Source: Burkholderiaceae bacterium (GTDB taxonomy: Bacteria; Pseudomonadota; Gammaproteobacteria; Burkholderiales; Burkholderiaceae_C). Taken from it: a stretch of 64,000 nucleotides of DNA. The stretch lies in the NCBI GenBank assembly GCA_030695205.1, contig JAUYTN010000027.1:1-64000 (forward strand), read 5' to 3'. Positions 22,730 to 32,244 of this stretch are shown one piece after another. The notes below the pieces were generated by a model. That model was not told the DNA's origin and did not search any database. It was given only the letters and a program-made list of their open reading frames with translations. The position numbers were made by a program, and so were the translations under genes. Within the stretch, counting starts at the first letter, position 1. Each line of letters opens with the position of its first letter.

Positions 22730-23722
22730 TCATGCGGACGGTTCAGCCCAGGTTGGCTCTGTCGTGGGCACCGGGTCGGTGCCTTGCCGGGGCAACGGTT
22801 CGTGAATCTGCACGCGGTTGCGGCCTGCCGCTTTGGCCTGGTACAGGGCCTGGTCAGCCCGGCTCAGCAACACGTCGGTGATATCTTTGTGGTGCAGAAC
22901 ATCGGCCTGCAAACTTGCCACGCCGACCGAGACCGTGAGCCACAGGGTCTGCCCGTCGTCCAGCACAATGGCGGTCGTCGCCACTGCCAAACGAATGCGC
23001 TCGGCCACTTCGGCGGCACCGGCTGTGTCGGTTCGGGGCAGCAGCGCCGCAAATTCTTCGCCGCCCAGGCGGCCAAACACATCGACGGAGCGCAACTCGG
23101 CCACGCACCTGGCCGACACCTGCTGCAGCGCCACGTCGCCAACCGGGTGGCCGTGTTCGTCGTTGACGCGCTTGAAGTGGTCGATGTCAACCATCAGCAC
23201 CGAGAGCGCATCGCCGTGGCGCAGCGCACGGGCCAGCGCAGCCTGGGCCTCTTCAAAAAAGTAGCGGCGGTTGCAAACCCCGGTCAGTGGGTCGATGCGA
23301 GCCAGCCTGGCCATTTCGTCGCGCTGCGCCTGCAGTTCCTGGCGCATGTGCTCGCGCTCGATGTGGTTGTGTATGCGGATACGGGCGATCTGCACATTGA
23401 TGGGCTTGGTGATGTAGTCCACCGCGCCCAACTCCAGGCCAACGCTTTCTGCCTCGATTTCGGTCAGCGCCGTCACAAACACCACGGGCACGGACTGCGT
23501 TCTGGGGTCGGCTTTGAGGCGGCGGCACACCTCGTAGCCATCCATGCCCGGCATCATCACGTCCAGCAGAATCAGGTCGGGGGGACTGGCAGATGCGTAG
23601 GCCAAGCCGCGCTCGCCCGAGGTGGCAATCTGCAGGTCGTACTCGTCCGACAGTGCCGCCACCAGGGTCTTGAGGTTGACGGGCGCATCGTCAATGGCCA
23701 GGATCTTCGGCTTGGTTTTCAT
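22730..23722 (-). CDS. Response regulator with GGDEF output (diguanylate cyclase)
   Basis: The 330-residue protein starts at the ATG at 23722, which overlaps the stop of the upstream hybrid kinase gene by 4 bp. An N-terminal receiver domain has the acidic pair Asp11/Asp12, phosphorylation site Asp54 in LILLDVMMP and the conserved Lys in YITKP. A short coiled linker leads to a GGDEF domain with DPLTGVCNRR, VDIDHFKRVND and active loop GGEEF (220-224), preceded by an RxxD inhibitory site (Arg211, Asp214). The layout is that of PleD/WspR-type regulators, in which phosphorylation stimulates c-di-GMP synthesis. The adjacent kinase is the obvious partner. Confidence 0.92.
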   Translation of the reverse strand: MKTKPKILAIDDAPVNLKTLVAALSDEYDLQIATSGERGLAYASASPPDLILLDVMMPGMDGYEVCRRLKADPRTQSVPVVFVTALTEIEAESVGLELGAVDYITKPINVQIARIRIHNHIEREHMRQELQAQRDEMARLARIDPLTGVCNRRYFFEEAQAALARALRHGDALSVLMVDIDHFKRVNDEHGHPVGDVALQQVSARCVAELRSVDVFGRLGGEEFAALLPRTDTAGAAEVAERIRLAVATTAIVLDDGQTLWLTVSVGVASLQADVLHHKDITDVLLSRADQALYQAKAAGRNRVQIHEPLPRQGTDPVPTTEPTWAEPSA

Positions 23723-26700
23723 GTGTTGTCCAGGGTCCAGTTGCATGCGGCCGCAATGCGCCTGACTTCTTGCAGTGCCTCGTCAAACCGGTAGTCGGCC
23801 ATCAGCCAAGCCAGGGTGTTGAATTCGGCAGCGAGGTGGGTAGGCCTGACGATGACCAGAATACCATCGAGCACCGCAGCGGCGCTCACCTTGCCCTGCT
23901 TCAGCAGGGCCACCAGGCGGTTCAGGTGGGGCAGCAGCACGGCAGGGTCCACGGCGGCTGGAGCAGCGGCCGCTTCAGCTGGCTCAACCACGTCGTGGGG
24001 CAGGAAGTTGGCAAGGCAAAGGGTCAGCGCCTGGAGGTCAATGGGCTTGGCAATGAAGTCGTCCATACCTGTGGCCAGGCACCGCTGCTGGTCCTCGGTG
24101 AAATCGTCGGCAGTCAAGGCGATGACGGGGCGGCGCTTGCGCCCCGTTTCGGCCTCCCACTGCCGGATGCGCTGGGTCACGGCAAAACCATCCATGATGG
24201 GCATGTGCACATCCATCAGCACGAGGTCGATGGATTCGTCGCTTTGCAGCGCATCCAGGCCACTCTGTCCGTCGTCGGCCACCACCACGTCCAGGCCGAC
24301 CTGGCGCAAAAGCGACGTGACGACGGTTTGGTTGGTGAGGTTGTCCTCCACGACCAGCACCTTGCCATGGAAGCGAGAAGCCACCAGTGGGCTGGCCAGA
24401 TTGGTCTGCGACCGCACAGAGGGCAACCCGCTGGCGTGCACCACAGACCGACTGACCTTCACCGTGAACCAGAAACGGCTGCCCTGCCCCACCTCGCTGA
24501 CCACGCCGGCCTCTCCCCCCATCAACTCGGCGAGGTTGCGCACAATGGCCAACCCCAGGCCAGTGCCACCGTATTTGCGGGTGATGGAACTGTCGGCCTG
24601 GCTGAAGCGCTGAAACAAGTGGGCGGCCGTTTCGGCATCCACCCCAATGCCCGTGTCGCGAACCGCAAACTCAAGCTCCACCACGCCATCAGTCACACCC
24701 AACTCGCGGCCTTCGATATCGATGCGGCCGACCTCGGTGAACTTGATGGCGTTGCTGATGAGATTGCCCAGCATCTGGCGGATGCGCTGGGCATCGCCGT
24801 CGTACCAGTCGGATGAGCCACCCAGCCAGGCGGTGATCAGGGTCAGACCGTGGTTGGAGGCCGCGCTGGTGAAGAGGGACGCACTTTCCTTCAGCAGCCG
24901 CTCTGGACTGAATGGCAAGCTCTCCAGGGTGACCTTGCCCGCCTCGACCTTGGACAGGTCCAGTATGTCGTTGAGCAGCGCGAGCAGACCTTGGCCGGAC
25001 GTGAGGATGACCCTGGCGCAATCGCGCCGCTCGGCGTCGGGGAGCGATGTTTTGAGCAGCACCTGCGCCATGCCCAGGATGCCGTTGAGCGGGGTGCGGA
25101 TTTCGTGCGAGGTGTTGGCCAAAAAACGGCTCTTGGCGATGTTGGCAGCCTCAGCCTGCTCTTTGGCAATGTGGAGACTGTGGTACAGCGACTTTTGCAG
25201 CGTGATGTCCTGGTGCGTGCCCGACATCCACTCCGGCTTGCCATCTGGGGTCCAACTGGATACCTTGCCCCGGTCCAGCACCCACACCCAATGGCCATCT
25301 TTGTGGCGCATGCGGGCTTCGCATTCGTAAAAGGGCAGCTCACCGGCAAAGTGCTTTTCGAGCAATTCGCCCGAGGCTTTGAGGTCGTCCGGGTGAGAAA
25401 GGCGGACCCAGGTGTCGATGGTGATGGGCTGCAACTCCGCCAGGGTGTAACCAATGATGGCTGCCCAGCGCTCATTGAACTCGGTGGCACCGGTTTGTAC
25501 ATTCCACTCCCAGGTACCCACGTTGGTGCCGTCGAGTATCGACTGCAAGCGCTGCTGTTGCCGGCGCAGGGCGTCTTCCAGCCGGTAGCGCGCGGTGATG
25601 TCGAGCACGGTGCCCACCACCTTGTCCTCGCGGGCTTTACCCAGGTCGGCACGCTCTCGCACCCACAGCGTGTCGCCATTGACCACCATGCGGTGTTCCA
25701 CCTCGTAAAGCCCTCCGGCCTGCAAGGCAGCAGCCCAGGCTGATGCCAAGTAGGCCCTGTCATCGGGGTGGACGATGTTCATGAACCGGTCGGAATCAAC
25801 CGGCGCATCGGCGGCAAAACCAAACAGACGCCGGGTTTGCGCCGACCATTCGAGCGCCCCTGTGTCCAAATCGACCACCCAATGACCAAGACCCGCGTTG
25901 GCTTCGGCCTCGCTGAGTCGCTCCACTGCGGTGGCAATCTCCTGGTTGGCATCGGCCAACCGCTGCTCGGCCTCCTTGCGTGGGCCGATGTCGGTGATGG
26001 ACGATATGAAAAACAACGGCAGTTGCTCGGCGTCGCGAACCAGACGGACGGTCAGCTCGACCCAGACGACATGGCCATCTTTGTGCGTGTAGCGCTTTTC
26101 CAGCATGTAACTGTCGGCCTTGCCATCGAGCAACAACTTGACCTTGTCCAAATCCGTGGTGAGGTCTTGAGGGAATGTCACGCGCTGAACATCGAATCCT
26201 GGGGCCAGCATCTCGCTGACCGAATACCCCAGAATGCCCGCGAACCGTTCATTGACCTGCAGAAACTGACCGTCTGGGGACAACATGGCCAAGCCAATGC
26301 CTGCCTGGCTGAACACGGCCCTGACCAACTGGTCGTCTTGCGCCCGCAGGGCGGCAAGCCGCTTCATTTCGGTCACATCCACCCCGAAGACCAGGATGTG
26401 GCGATTCCCCCGAAACACCACCGGCAAGACATGGAACAGCACCGTGAAGTCCTGGCCACGGACATCGGTATGGGTCGCCTCGAAGCTGTCGGCCACTCCG
26501 TCTGCAGCGGTGGCCAAGGACGCGCGCAGCCTGGGCTTGTCTTCATCGCGCCACCACGGCGTGTCCGCAAACAGCCGTCCCACCACCGACGCGGCGGAAC
26601 GCCCAATCAGCTGCAAGGCACGTTGGTTGATCTCCAGCACGCGACCATCGGGGTCCAGCACCCCGGCCAGAATGCCCGAATGCTCGAACAAGGCGTCAAA

Positions 26701-27324
26701 CATCCCTTGGCGGTAGCCCAGCGCCGCCTCGGTTTTGCGGCGTTTCAAGATGTTGGAAACCAGAACCGCGCACAAAACCAGCAACAGCGCCATTGCACCC
26801 AGCAACCACTGGCTGCGGGCCTCCAGGTCGTGGGTGCGCCGGGCCACCAGCTCCTCCAGGCGCTGCTGGTAGTGCCACATGCCCTGCTCCAGGTTGCGCC
26901 CAGGCGTGATGTCGTTCACCACGGACCACAGCAAGCGGCGATCGCCCACAGGAATGGGGCTGGAGTGCACCTCGACGGTACGGATATCGCCATCCGCCAG
27001 GCGGTGCCTGAAAATGAAATAGCGTCGCCCTTCGAGTTCGGCCCGTGCGCGCTCGGCCGCCACCTGCTCGTCACTGAGGGTGTTGATGTCCTGGATGGCC
27101 ATGGTCTTCAAGACATCCAGCGGATGGCCGTAGAACCTGGCCGCCGCCGGGTTGGCATTGACAATTTGACCGGACGCAGGGTCGATCAGCAGCATCACAG
27201 CCCCATGCGCCTCGAATACCTCGGAAAAATCGGGCGCACGGGCCAGTGCGGGCGGCGCACTCACCACCACCAGCACCACCAGCGACCACAAGGCCAGCAG
27301 CCAGTGGCGCAGCCGTTCAGTCAT
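23719..27324 (-). CDS. Membrane hybrid sensor histidine kinase with five PAS-like domains
   Basis: The 1201-residue kinase starts at the ATG at 27324 (MTERLRHW); a GTG nine bases earlier is possible. A first hydrophobic segment (7-28) and a second (173-195) bracket a PAS-like domain that is probably periplasmic. Four further PAS domains follow (about 205-320, 335-450, 470-580, 590-715). Then come HisKA with His740 in NTSHEIRTPLNG, a HATPase domain with DTGIGVD and GGTGLGLAI, and a receiver domain with phospho-acceptor Asp1038 in LVLMDVHMP. A helical tail of ~70 residues has no clear Hpt histidine. The signal is unknown; many PAS domains suggest redox, light or small-molecule input. The phosphate probably goes to the overlapping RR-GGDEF. 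Confidence 0.92.
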   Translation of the reverse strand: MTERLRHWLLALWSLVVLVVVSAPPALARAPDFSEVFEAHGAVMLLIDPASGQIVNANPAAARFYGHPLDVLKTMAIQDINTLSDEQVAAERARAELEGRRYFIFRHRLADGDIRTVEVHSSPIPVGDRRLLWSVVNDITPGRNLEQGMWHYQQRLEELVARRTHDLEARSQWLLGAMALLLVLCAVLVSNILKRRKTEAALGYRQGMFDALFEHSGILAGVLDPDGRVLEINQRALQLIGRSAASVVGRLFADTPWWRDEDKPRLRASLATAADGVADSFEATHTDVRGQDFTVLFHVLPVVFRGNRHILVFGVDVTEMKRLAALRAQDDQLVRAVFSQAGIGLAMLSPDGQFLQVNERFAGILGYSVSEMLAPGFDVQRVTFPQDLTTDLDKVKLLLDGKADSYMLEKRYTHKDGHVVWVELTVRLVRDAEQLPLFFISSITDIGPRKEAEQRLADANQEIATAVERLSEAEANAGLGHWVVDLDTGALEWSAQTRRLFGFAADAPVDSDRFMNIVHPDDRAYLASAWAAALQAGGLYEVEHRMVVNGDTLWVRERADLGKAREDKVVGTVLDITARYRLEDALRRQQQRLQSILDGTNVGTWEWNVQTGATEFNERWAAIIGYTLAELQPITIDTWVRLSHPDDLKASGELLEKHFAGELPFYECEARMRHKDGHWVWVLDRGKVSSWTPDGKPEWMSGTHQDITLQKSLYHSLHIAKEQAEAANIAKSRFLANTSHEIRTPLNGILGMAQVLLKTSLPDAERRDCARVILTSGQGLLALLNDILDLSKVEAGKVTLESLPFSPERLLKESASLFTSAASNHGLTLITAWLGGSSDWYDGDAQRIRQMLGNLISNAIKFTEVGRIDIEGRELGVTDGVVELEFAVRDTGIGVDAETAAHLFQRFSQADSSITRKYGGTGLGLAIVRNLAELMGGEAGVVSEVGQGSRFWFTVKVSRSVVHASGLPSVRSQTNLASPLVASRFHGKVLVVEDNLTNQTVVTSLLRQVGLDVVVADDGQSGLDALQSDESIDLVLMDVHMPIMDGFAVTQRIRQWEAETGRKRRPVIALTADDFTEDQQRCLATGMDDFIAKPIDLQALTLCLANFLPHDVVEPAEAAAAPAAVDPAVLLPHLNRLVALLKQGKVSAAAVLDGILVIVRPTHLAAEFNTLAWLMADYRFDEALQEVRRIAAACNWTLDNT

Positions 27325-27584
27325 ATCAACCACCGCTCACCATGAATTTCATTCTTTTTCAAGCCGCTTGTCACACAGCGTTGGGGTTAGGCACCACGAC
27401 CTGACTGGGCACAGCCACTGGTCCACATGCCGGTGGATGGGCGCAAACAGTATATCTACGGGTCGCGGTCGGCCGCAGACGAAGCCGGGCCCAGACGCGG
27501 CCCGACTCTTTGGGAGCAACGACAATCGGCGGGGTCGAACTGCCGTGCAAACCGCCCGACGCAGCCATTATTTTTGCGCACCAC
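27325..27584. other. Intergenic region between divergent hybrid kinase and prmB
   Basis: These 260 bp should contain divergent promoters for the kinase/GGDEF pair and for prmB. I see no tRNA, repeat-family member or clear operator. A longer open frame upstream of prmB (from 27510) encodes a peptide unlike the family and is not counted as coding. Confidence 0.3.
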
Positions 27585-28508
27585 ATGACCCTGATTGAAC
27601 TGATTGACCACGCCGCCCACCAACTCGATGCCGCTGGCGTGGTGTTTGGCCATGGCACCACCAACGCCTTTGACGAAGCTGCCTGGCTCACGCTGTGGCA
27701 GCTGGGCCTGGCACCCGACACCTCGCTGGCCCCGCCTGACGAAGACCCCGACTCCTGCGCCAGCCAGGCCATCACACCCGAACAACAGGCCGAGGTGGCC
27801 GAATTGGTGGCACGGCGCATCGCCACCCGCAAACCGGCCGCCTACCTGACGCAGGAGGCTTGGCTGCAAGGGGTGCCGTTTTATGTGGACGAGCGCGCCA
27901 TCGTGCCGCGCAGCCTGATTGCCGAGGTGCTGGCCGAGGGCACGGTCGACGTGTGGCTGGGCCCGCACACCCAACGGGTGCTGGACCTGTGCACCGGCAA
28001 CGGCAGCCTGGCAGTGCTGGCCGCCATGGCCTGGCCCGAGGTGGAGGTGGTTGGCGCAGACCTGAGCGCCGACGCACTGGCCGTGGCCCGCATCAACGTG
28101 GACAAACACGGGCTGGCCGAACGCATCGCGCTGGTGGAGTCCGACGGACTGGCGGCAGTGCCCGGCCCGTTCGACCTGATTCTGTGCAACCCGCCCTACG
28201 TCAACGCCGAGAGCATGGCCGCTCTGCCCCCCGAGTTTCGGGCCGAGCCGGAGTTGGCCCTGAGCGGCAACACGGCAGGTGGCACCGACGGCATGGACTT
28301 TGTGCGCCAACTGCTGGCCGACGTGCCCCGCCACCTGCGCGAACACGGCGTGCTGGTGCTGGAAATTGGCCACGAGCGCGACCACTTTGAAGCCGCCTTT
28401 CCCCGCCTGGAAGCGGTGTGGCTGGACACCAGCGCCGGAGGGGACCAGGTGCTGCTGCTGACACTGGACGCGCTGAAGGCATGGCAGGCCACGGAGGCCC
28501 CAACATGA
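27585..28508 (+). CDS. prmB: Ribosomal protein L3 N5-glutamine methyltransferase
   Basis: PrmB methylates a glutamine of ribosomal protein L3 with S-adenosylmethionine. The ATG at 27585 (MTLIELIDHAA) gives 307 residues, normal for PrmB. An N-terminal helical domain is followed by a Rossmann-type methyltransferase domain with AdoMet motif DLCTGNGS (134-141) and the catalytic NPPY at 202-205. The IVPRSLIAE segment and overall length fit PrmB better than PrmC, which methylates release factors and is shorter. The stop overlaps the next start (ATGA), so translation is coupled to the ABC-F gene. Confidence 0.9.
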   Translation: MTLIELIDHAAHQLDAAGVVFGHGTTNAFDEAAWLTLWQLGLAPDTSLAPPDEDPDSCASQAITPEQQAEVAELVARRIATRKPAAYLTQEAWLQGVPFYVDERAIVPRSLIAEVLAEGTVDVWLGPHTQRVLDLCTGNGSLAVLAAMAWPEVEVVGADLSADALAVARINVDKHGLAERIALVESDGLAAVPGPFDLILCNPPYVNAESMAALPPEFRAEPELALSGNTAGGTDGMDFVRQLLADVPRHLREHGVLVLEIGHERDHFEAAFPRLEAVWLDTSAGGDQVLLLTLDALKAWQATEAPT

Positions 28509-30646
28509 TTACCCTTAGAAACGTCACCCTGCGCCGGGGCACCAAGGTGCTGCTCGACCAGGCCAGCGTCACCCTCAACCCTGGCGAAAAGGTTGGCTTG
28601 GTGGGCCGCAACGGGGCGGGCAAGTCCACACTGTTTGCACTGTTCAACGGCGGCCTGCACGAAGACGGCGGCGACTTTTTCATGCCCGCCAATTGGCGCA
28701 TGGGCCAGGTGGCCCAGCACATGCCGGAAACCGACCAGCCCGCCACGGCCTTTGTGCTGGACGGCGATACCCGCCTGACCGAGGCTCAGGCCGTGCTGGC
28801 TGCCGCCGAGGCATCGGGCGACGGCGAGGCCATTGGCCATGCCCATGCCCTGCTGCAAGACGCGGGGGCCCACGATGCCAAAGCCCGCGCTCAAACGCTG
28901 ATATTGGGCCTTGGCTTCAAACTCAACGAACTGGACAACCCCGTCAACAGCTTCTCGGGCGGCTGGCGCATGCGCCTGCAGCTGGCGCGGGCGCTGATGT
29001 GCCCGTCTGATTTGCTGCTGCTGGACGAGCCCACCAACCACCTGGACCTGGACGCGCTGGTGTGGCTGGAGGGCTGGCTCAAGCGCTACGAGGGCACGAT
29101 GATCGTCATCAGCCACGACCGGGAGTTTCTGGACGCCATCACCCGCGTGACGCTGCACATTGACGAAGGCCGGCTGACGCGCTACGGCGGCAACTACAGC
29201 GCCTTTGAAGAACTTCGGGCCCAGCAAATGCTGTTGCAGCAGCAGGCCTACAGCAAGCAGCAAGAGCGCATGGCGCACCTGCAAAAGTTCATTGACCGCT
29301 TCAAGGCCAAGGCCACCAAGGCCAAGCAGGCACAAAGCCGCGTCAAAGCGCTGGAGCGGATGGAAAAGATTGCCCCGGTGCTGACGGCCGCAGACTTCCA
29401 GTTTGAATTCCGTGAGCCCCTGAACCTGCCCAACCCCATGCTGGCCATCCGCGACGCGGCCTTTGGCTACCGGGCGGAGCCCATTCCAGCCCGCCCCGTG
29501 GTGGTGAGGGAAGCACCGGTGGACGAGCGCGGCTTTGCCAACAGCGCCACCGTGATGGCCGAGCAACTGGCGCGGGGCGAGTTGCTGCCGGACATTGCGC
29601 CGGGCGACAAGATCATTCTGACCGGGGTGAGCCGCAGCGTCATGGCGGGCCAGCGCATTGGCATTCTGGGGGCCAACGGCCAGGGCAAGTCCACACTGGT
29701 CAAAACCATTGCCCGCGAAATGGCGCCCATGGCCGGGCGCATCACCGAGGGCAAGGGCCTCTCCATCGGCTACTTTGCCCAGCAGGAGCTGGACGTGCTG
29801 CGCCCCGACGACAACCCGCTGGAACACATGGTGCGGCTGGCCAAAGAGGTGAGTCCCCAAGCCCGCGAGCAGGAGTTGCGCAACTTTCTGGGCAGCTTCC
29901 GCTTCATCGGCGACATGGTGGCCCAGCCCGTGGGCACCATGAGCGGCGGAGAAAAAGCCCGCCTGGTGCTGGCCATGATCGTGTGGCAGCGCCCCAACCT
30001 GCTGCTGCTGGACGAACCCACCAACCACCTGGACCTGACCACCCGCGAAGCCCTGGCCATGGCGCTGAACGAGTTTGAGGGCACCGTGATGCTGGTCAGC
30101 CACGACCGCGCCCTGCTGCGCGCGGTGTGCGACGAGTTCTGGCTGGTGGCGCGTGGCGGCATAGAGCCGTTTGAGGGTGACCTGGACGACTACCAGCGCT
30201 TTTTGCTGGATGAGGCCAAGCGGCTTCGGGAGGCCTTGAAGGCGGACACTGCGGCATCAGGCGTAAACATATCTGTAGCTGACCTGTCAATTCAGACAAG
30301 CGCAAATGGTCAAAATTATCCACAAAACAGCCCTGCGTCACCGACCCCCCGCCTGAACCCGGCCGAGCAGCGGAAGCTGGACGCCGAGCGCCGCCAAAAA
30401 CTGGCCAACACCACCCGCGCCTGGCGCAAGGAGCTGGAGGCCGCCGATGCGCGCATGCAAGCCATCCACACCCAACAGGCTGCGCTGGAAGATGCACTGA
30501 CCCGGCCCATGGCCCCTGCCGAGATGGCCACCACCGGCAAAACACTGAAAGAACTCGCCGACGAGCTGGAGACGCTGGAAATGCGCTGGCTGGAGCTGGG
30601 CGAACTGATCGAACAAGCCGAGGCCGAACACGCTGCCGCTGCCTGA
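28505..30646 (+). CDS. ABC-F family ATP-binding protein (YheS-like)
   Basis: ABC-F proteins have two ATPase domains and no membrane span, bind the ribosomal E site and relieve stalled translation. The 713 residues carry Walker A GRNGAGKST and signature NSFSGGWRMR in the first half, a linker rich in Lys/Gln (about 245-285), then GANGQGKST and GTMSGGEKAR in the second. Both Walker B motifs read LLLLDEPTNHLDL. Two extra segments lengthen it beyond the ~630 of YheS: one near 330-375 before the second Walker A, and one at about 590-615 (VADLSIQTSANGQN) that coincides with a dispersed repeat. A C-terminal coiled coil follows. Confidence 0.9.
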   Translation: MITLRNVTLRRGTKVLLDQASVTLNPGEKVGLVGRNGAGKSTLFALFNGGLHEDGGDFFMPANWRMGQVAQHMPETDQPATAFVLDGDTRLTEAQAVLAAAEASGDGEAIGHAHALLQDAGAHDAKARAQTLILGLGFKLNELDNPVNSFSGGWRMRLQLARALMCPSDLLLLDEPTNHLDLDALVWLEGWLKRYEGTMIVISHDREFLDAITRVTLHIDEGRLTRYGGNYSAFEELRAQQMLLQQQAYSKQQERMAHLQKFIDRFKAKATKAKQAQSRVKALERMEKIAPVLTAADFQFEFREPLNLPNPMLAIRDAAFGYRAEPIPARPVVVREAPVDERGFANSATVMAEQLARGELLPDIAPGDKIILTGVSRSVMAGQRIGILGANGQGKSTLVKTIAREMAPMAGRITEGKGLSIGYFAQQELDVLRPDDNPLEHMVRLAKEVSPQAREQELRNFLGSFRFIGDMVAQPVGTMSGGEKARLVLAMIVWQRPNLLLLDEPTNHLDLTTREALAMALNEFEGTVMLVSHDRALLRAVCDEFWLVARGGIEPFEGDLDDYQRFLLDEAKRLREALKADTAASGVNISVADLSIQTSANGQNYPQNSPASPTPRLNPAEQRKLDAERRQKLANTTRAWRKELEAADARMQAIHTQQAALEDALTRPMAPAEMATTGKTLKELADELETLEMRWLELGELIEQAEAEHAAAA
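30275..30321 (+). repeat. Dispersed AT-rich element inside the ABC-F gene
   Basis: It begins GTAGCTGACCTGTCAATTC, then CAAGCGCAAATGG, and ends CAAAATTATCC. It is in sense orientation and read in frame as S-V-A-D-L-S-I-Q-T-S-A-N-G, in the same phase as the copy near the end of pmdB. It lies in the flexible linker before the C-terminal coiled coil, where extra residues should be tolerated. Confidence 0.7.
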
Positions 30647-30671
30647 CCGTGCGTCGGAGGCTGGCAGCCTG

Positions 30672-32075
30672 TCAGTAGGCGTTGGGGTGCACAAAACCCT
30701 TGAACACCGTCATGAAAATGATTTTGATGTCCAGCCACAGCGACCAGTTCTCGATGTAGTACAGGTCGGCCTTGACGCGGTCGCTCATTTTGTCGAGGGT
30801 GTCGGTCTCCCCCCGAAAACCGTTGACCTGCGCCCACCCGGTGATGCCCGGCTTGACCTTGTGGCGCAGCATGTAGCGCGGAATCAGCTCGCGGTACTCA
30901 AGGTTGTGGGCCACGGCGTGAGGGCGCGGGCCAACGATGCTCATGTCGCCCTTCAGCACATTGAAAAACTGCGGCAACTCATCCAGGCTGGTGCGGCGCA
31001 AAAAGCGGCCCAACGGGGTGATTCGGTCATCGCCCTTTTTGGCCTGGGTCACGCTGTCGGGCTTGTCATCGTGCACGTACATGCTGCGAAATTTGAAGAT
31101 GCTGATGGTCTCGCCGTTCCAGCCGTGGCGCTTTTGCCGAAATATCACCGGCCCTGGCGACGTCACCTTCACGGCCACGGCAATGCCCAGCAGCAGCGGA
31201 GAAATCAGCAGCAGAATAAGCAGCCCCAGCACCTTGTCTTCCAACCACTTCAGCACCAGATTGATGCCTGCCATGGGCGAGTTGGAAATATCCAGCATGG
31301 GCAGGCCCAGCACCACGGTGATGCCGTGGTTCATCAGGTTGAGCATGCCCATGTCGGGCAGCAGCCGGATGTTGGCGGTGCTGAAGCGCAGCGCCTGCAA
31401 AATGTGCTGAATCACCTCTACGTTGCCGGGTGGCTGGCAAATCCAGACTTCGTCTGGCTTGAGGTTTTGCACCGAGAAGTTCAGGTCACCTTCGTGCAGA
31501 CCATCAGCCACGCCCACCACCCGGTAGCCCGACCAGGCCGAGGCCTTGACCCTGCGGCGCACCGCGGTAACGGCATCCCCGCTGCCCACCAGCAGCACCC
31601 GCATCTGCACCAGCTTGGAGGTACCCATGCCCGTCATGGTCAGGTAGGCCAGCGCCCGGGTCAGCCAGGCCAGCAGCAGCGAGGTGGCGGCCCAGTAACC
31701 CATCCACAGGCGGGAGTAGTAGTCGCCGGTTTGGGTGAGCACCAGCCAGGTCATGACCACTCCCCAGGTGACGAGCCACCCCAAGGCGGCGCGCCCCAGC
31801 ATGGCGGTTACCTGGCCACCGCGCCAGGAGCGGTAAATCATGGACGACACCAACACCATGGTGGTGGCCGCGCCAAAAATCAGCTGCGCGTACTGCGCGT
31901 CCAACGGCTGGTCTTCCAGCCCGAAACGGACCCAGTGGGTCAACACGCCAGCCAGCGCAAAACTCAACCAATCCAGCGCAGAGATGGCGTTGCGCATCAT
32001 GCGGCGGGGCCCCAAGCGCTGCGCGACGGGGTGGTGGCGGGGTGAAAAGTGGCTGGGTGCATGGTCAGCGGCCAT
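30672..32075 (-). CDS. Undecaprenyl-phosphate sugar phosphotransferase (WcaJ-type)
   Basis: This inner-membrane enzyme transfers a sugar-1-phosphate (probably glucose-1-P) to undecaprenyl phosphate to begin exopolysaccharide repeat synthesis. The 467-residue form from the ATG at 32075 has several N-terminal membrane helices, a nucleotide-binding-like domain (RVLLVGSGDAV), a reentrant helix (LLILLLISPLLL) and the catalytic domain with SPGPVIFRQKRHG, FKFRSM and the DELPQFFNVLKGDMSIVGPRP signature. The length matches WcaJ/PssY-type enzymes. No other polysaccharide genes are present. A GTG start at 32183 is less likely. Confidence 0.88.
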   Translation of the reverse strand: MAADHAPSHFSPRHHPVAQRLGPRRMMRNAISALDWLSFALAGVLTHWVRFGLEDQPLDAQYAQLIFGAATTMVLVSSMIYRSWRGGQVTAMLGRAALGWLVTWGVVMTWLVLTQTGDYYSRLWMGYWAATSLLLAWLTRALAYLTMTGMGTSKLVQMRVLLVGSGDAVTAVRRRVKASAWSGYRVVGVADGLHEGDLNFSVQNLKPDEVWICQPPGNVEVIQHILQALRFSTANIRLLPDMGMLNLMNHGITVVLGLPMLDISNSPMAGINLVLKWLEDKVLGLLILLLISPLLLGIAVAVKVTSPGPVIFRQKRHGWNGETISIFKFRSMYVHDDKPDSVTQAKKGDDRITPLGRFLRRTSLDELPQFFNVLKGDMSIVGPRPHAVAHNLEYRELIPRYMLRHKVKPGITGWAQVNGFRGETDTLDKMSDRVKADLYYIENWSLWLDIKIIFMTVFKGFVHPNAY

Positions 32076-32244
32076 TCTAGAGGCAGCCTGATGGCGCGCT
32101 GGCGGCCGAGCCCACGGGCGCAGCGCAGACATTGGAGGGTTTGAGTTTGCTGCAACCCTGCCAACCTGCAAGAAACGTCGCACATCGGTCGGCGTGGCAT
32201 TGAGCCCACCGCAGACTGTGTTACTTGCAGTTCAGCCCCCGGCA

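Noticed and set aside
28196..30103. 635-codon frame opposite prmB and the ABC-F gene
   Set aside because: It crosses two well-identified genes on the other strand and has no recognisable domain.
30672..32183. Longer sugar-transferase form starting at the GTG at 32183
   Set aside because: The extra 36 residues are Arg/Pro-rich, unlike WcaJ N-termini, and the ATG at 32075 gives the normal length.
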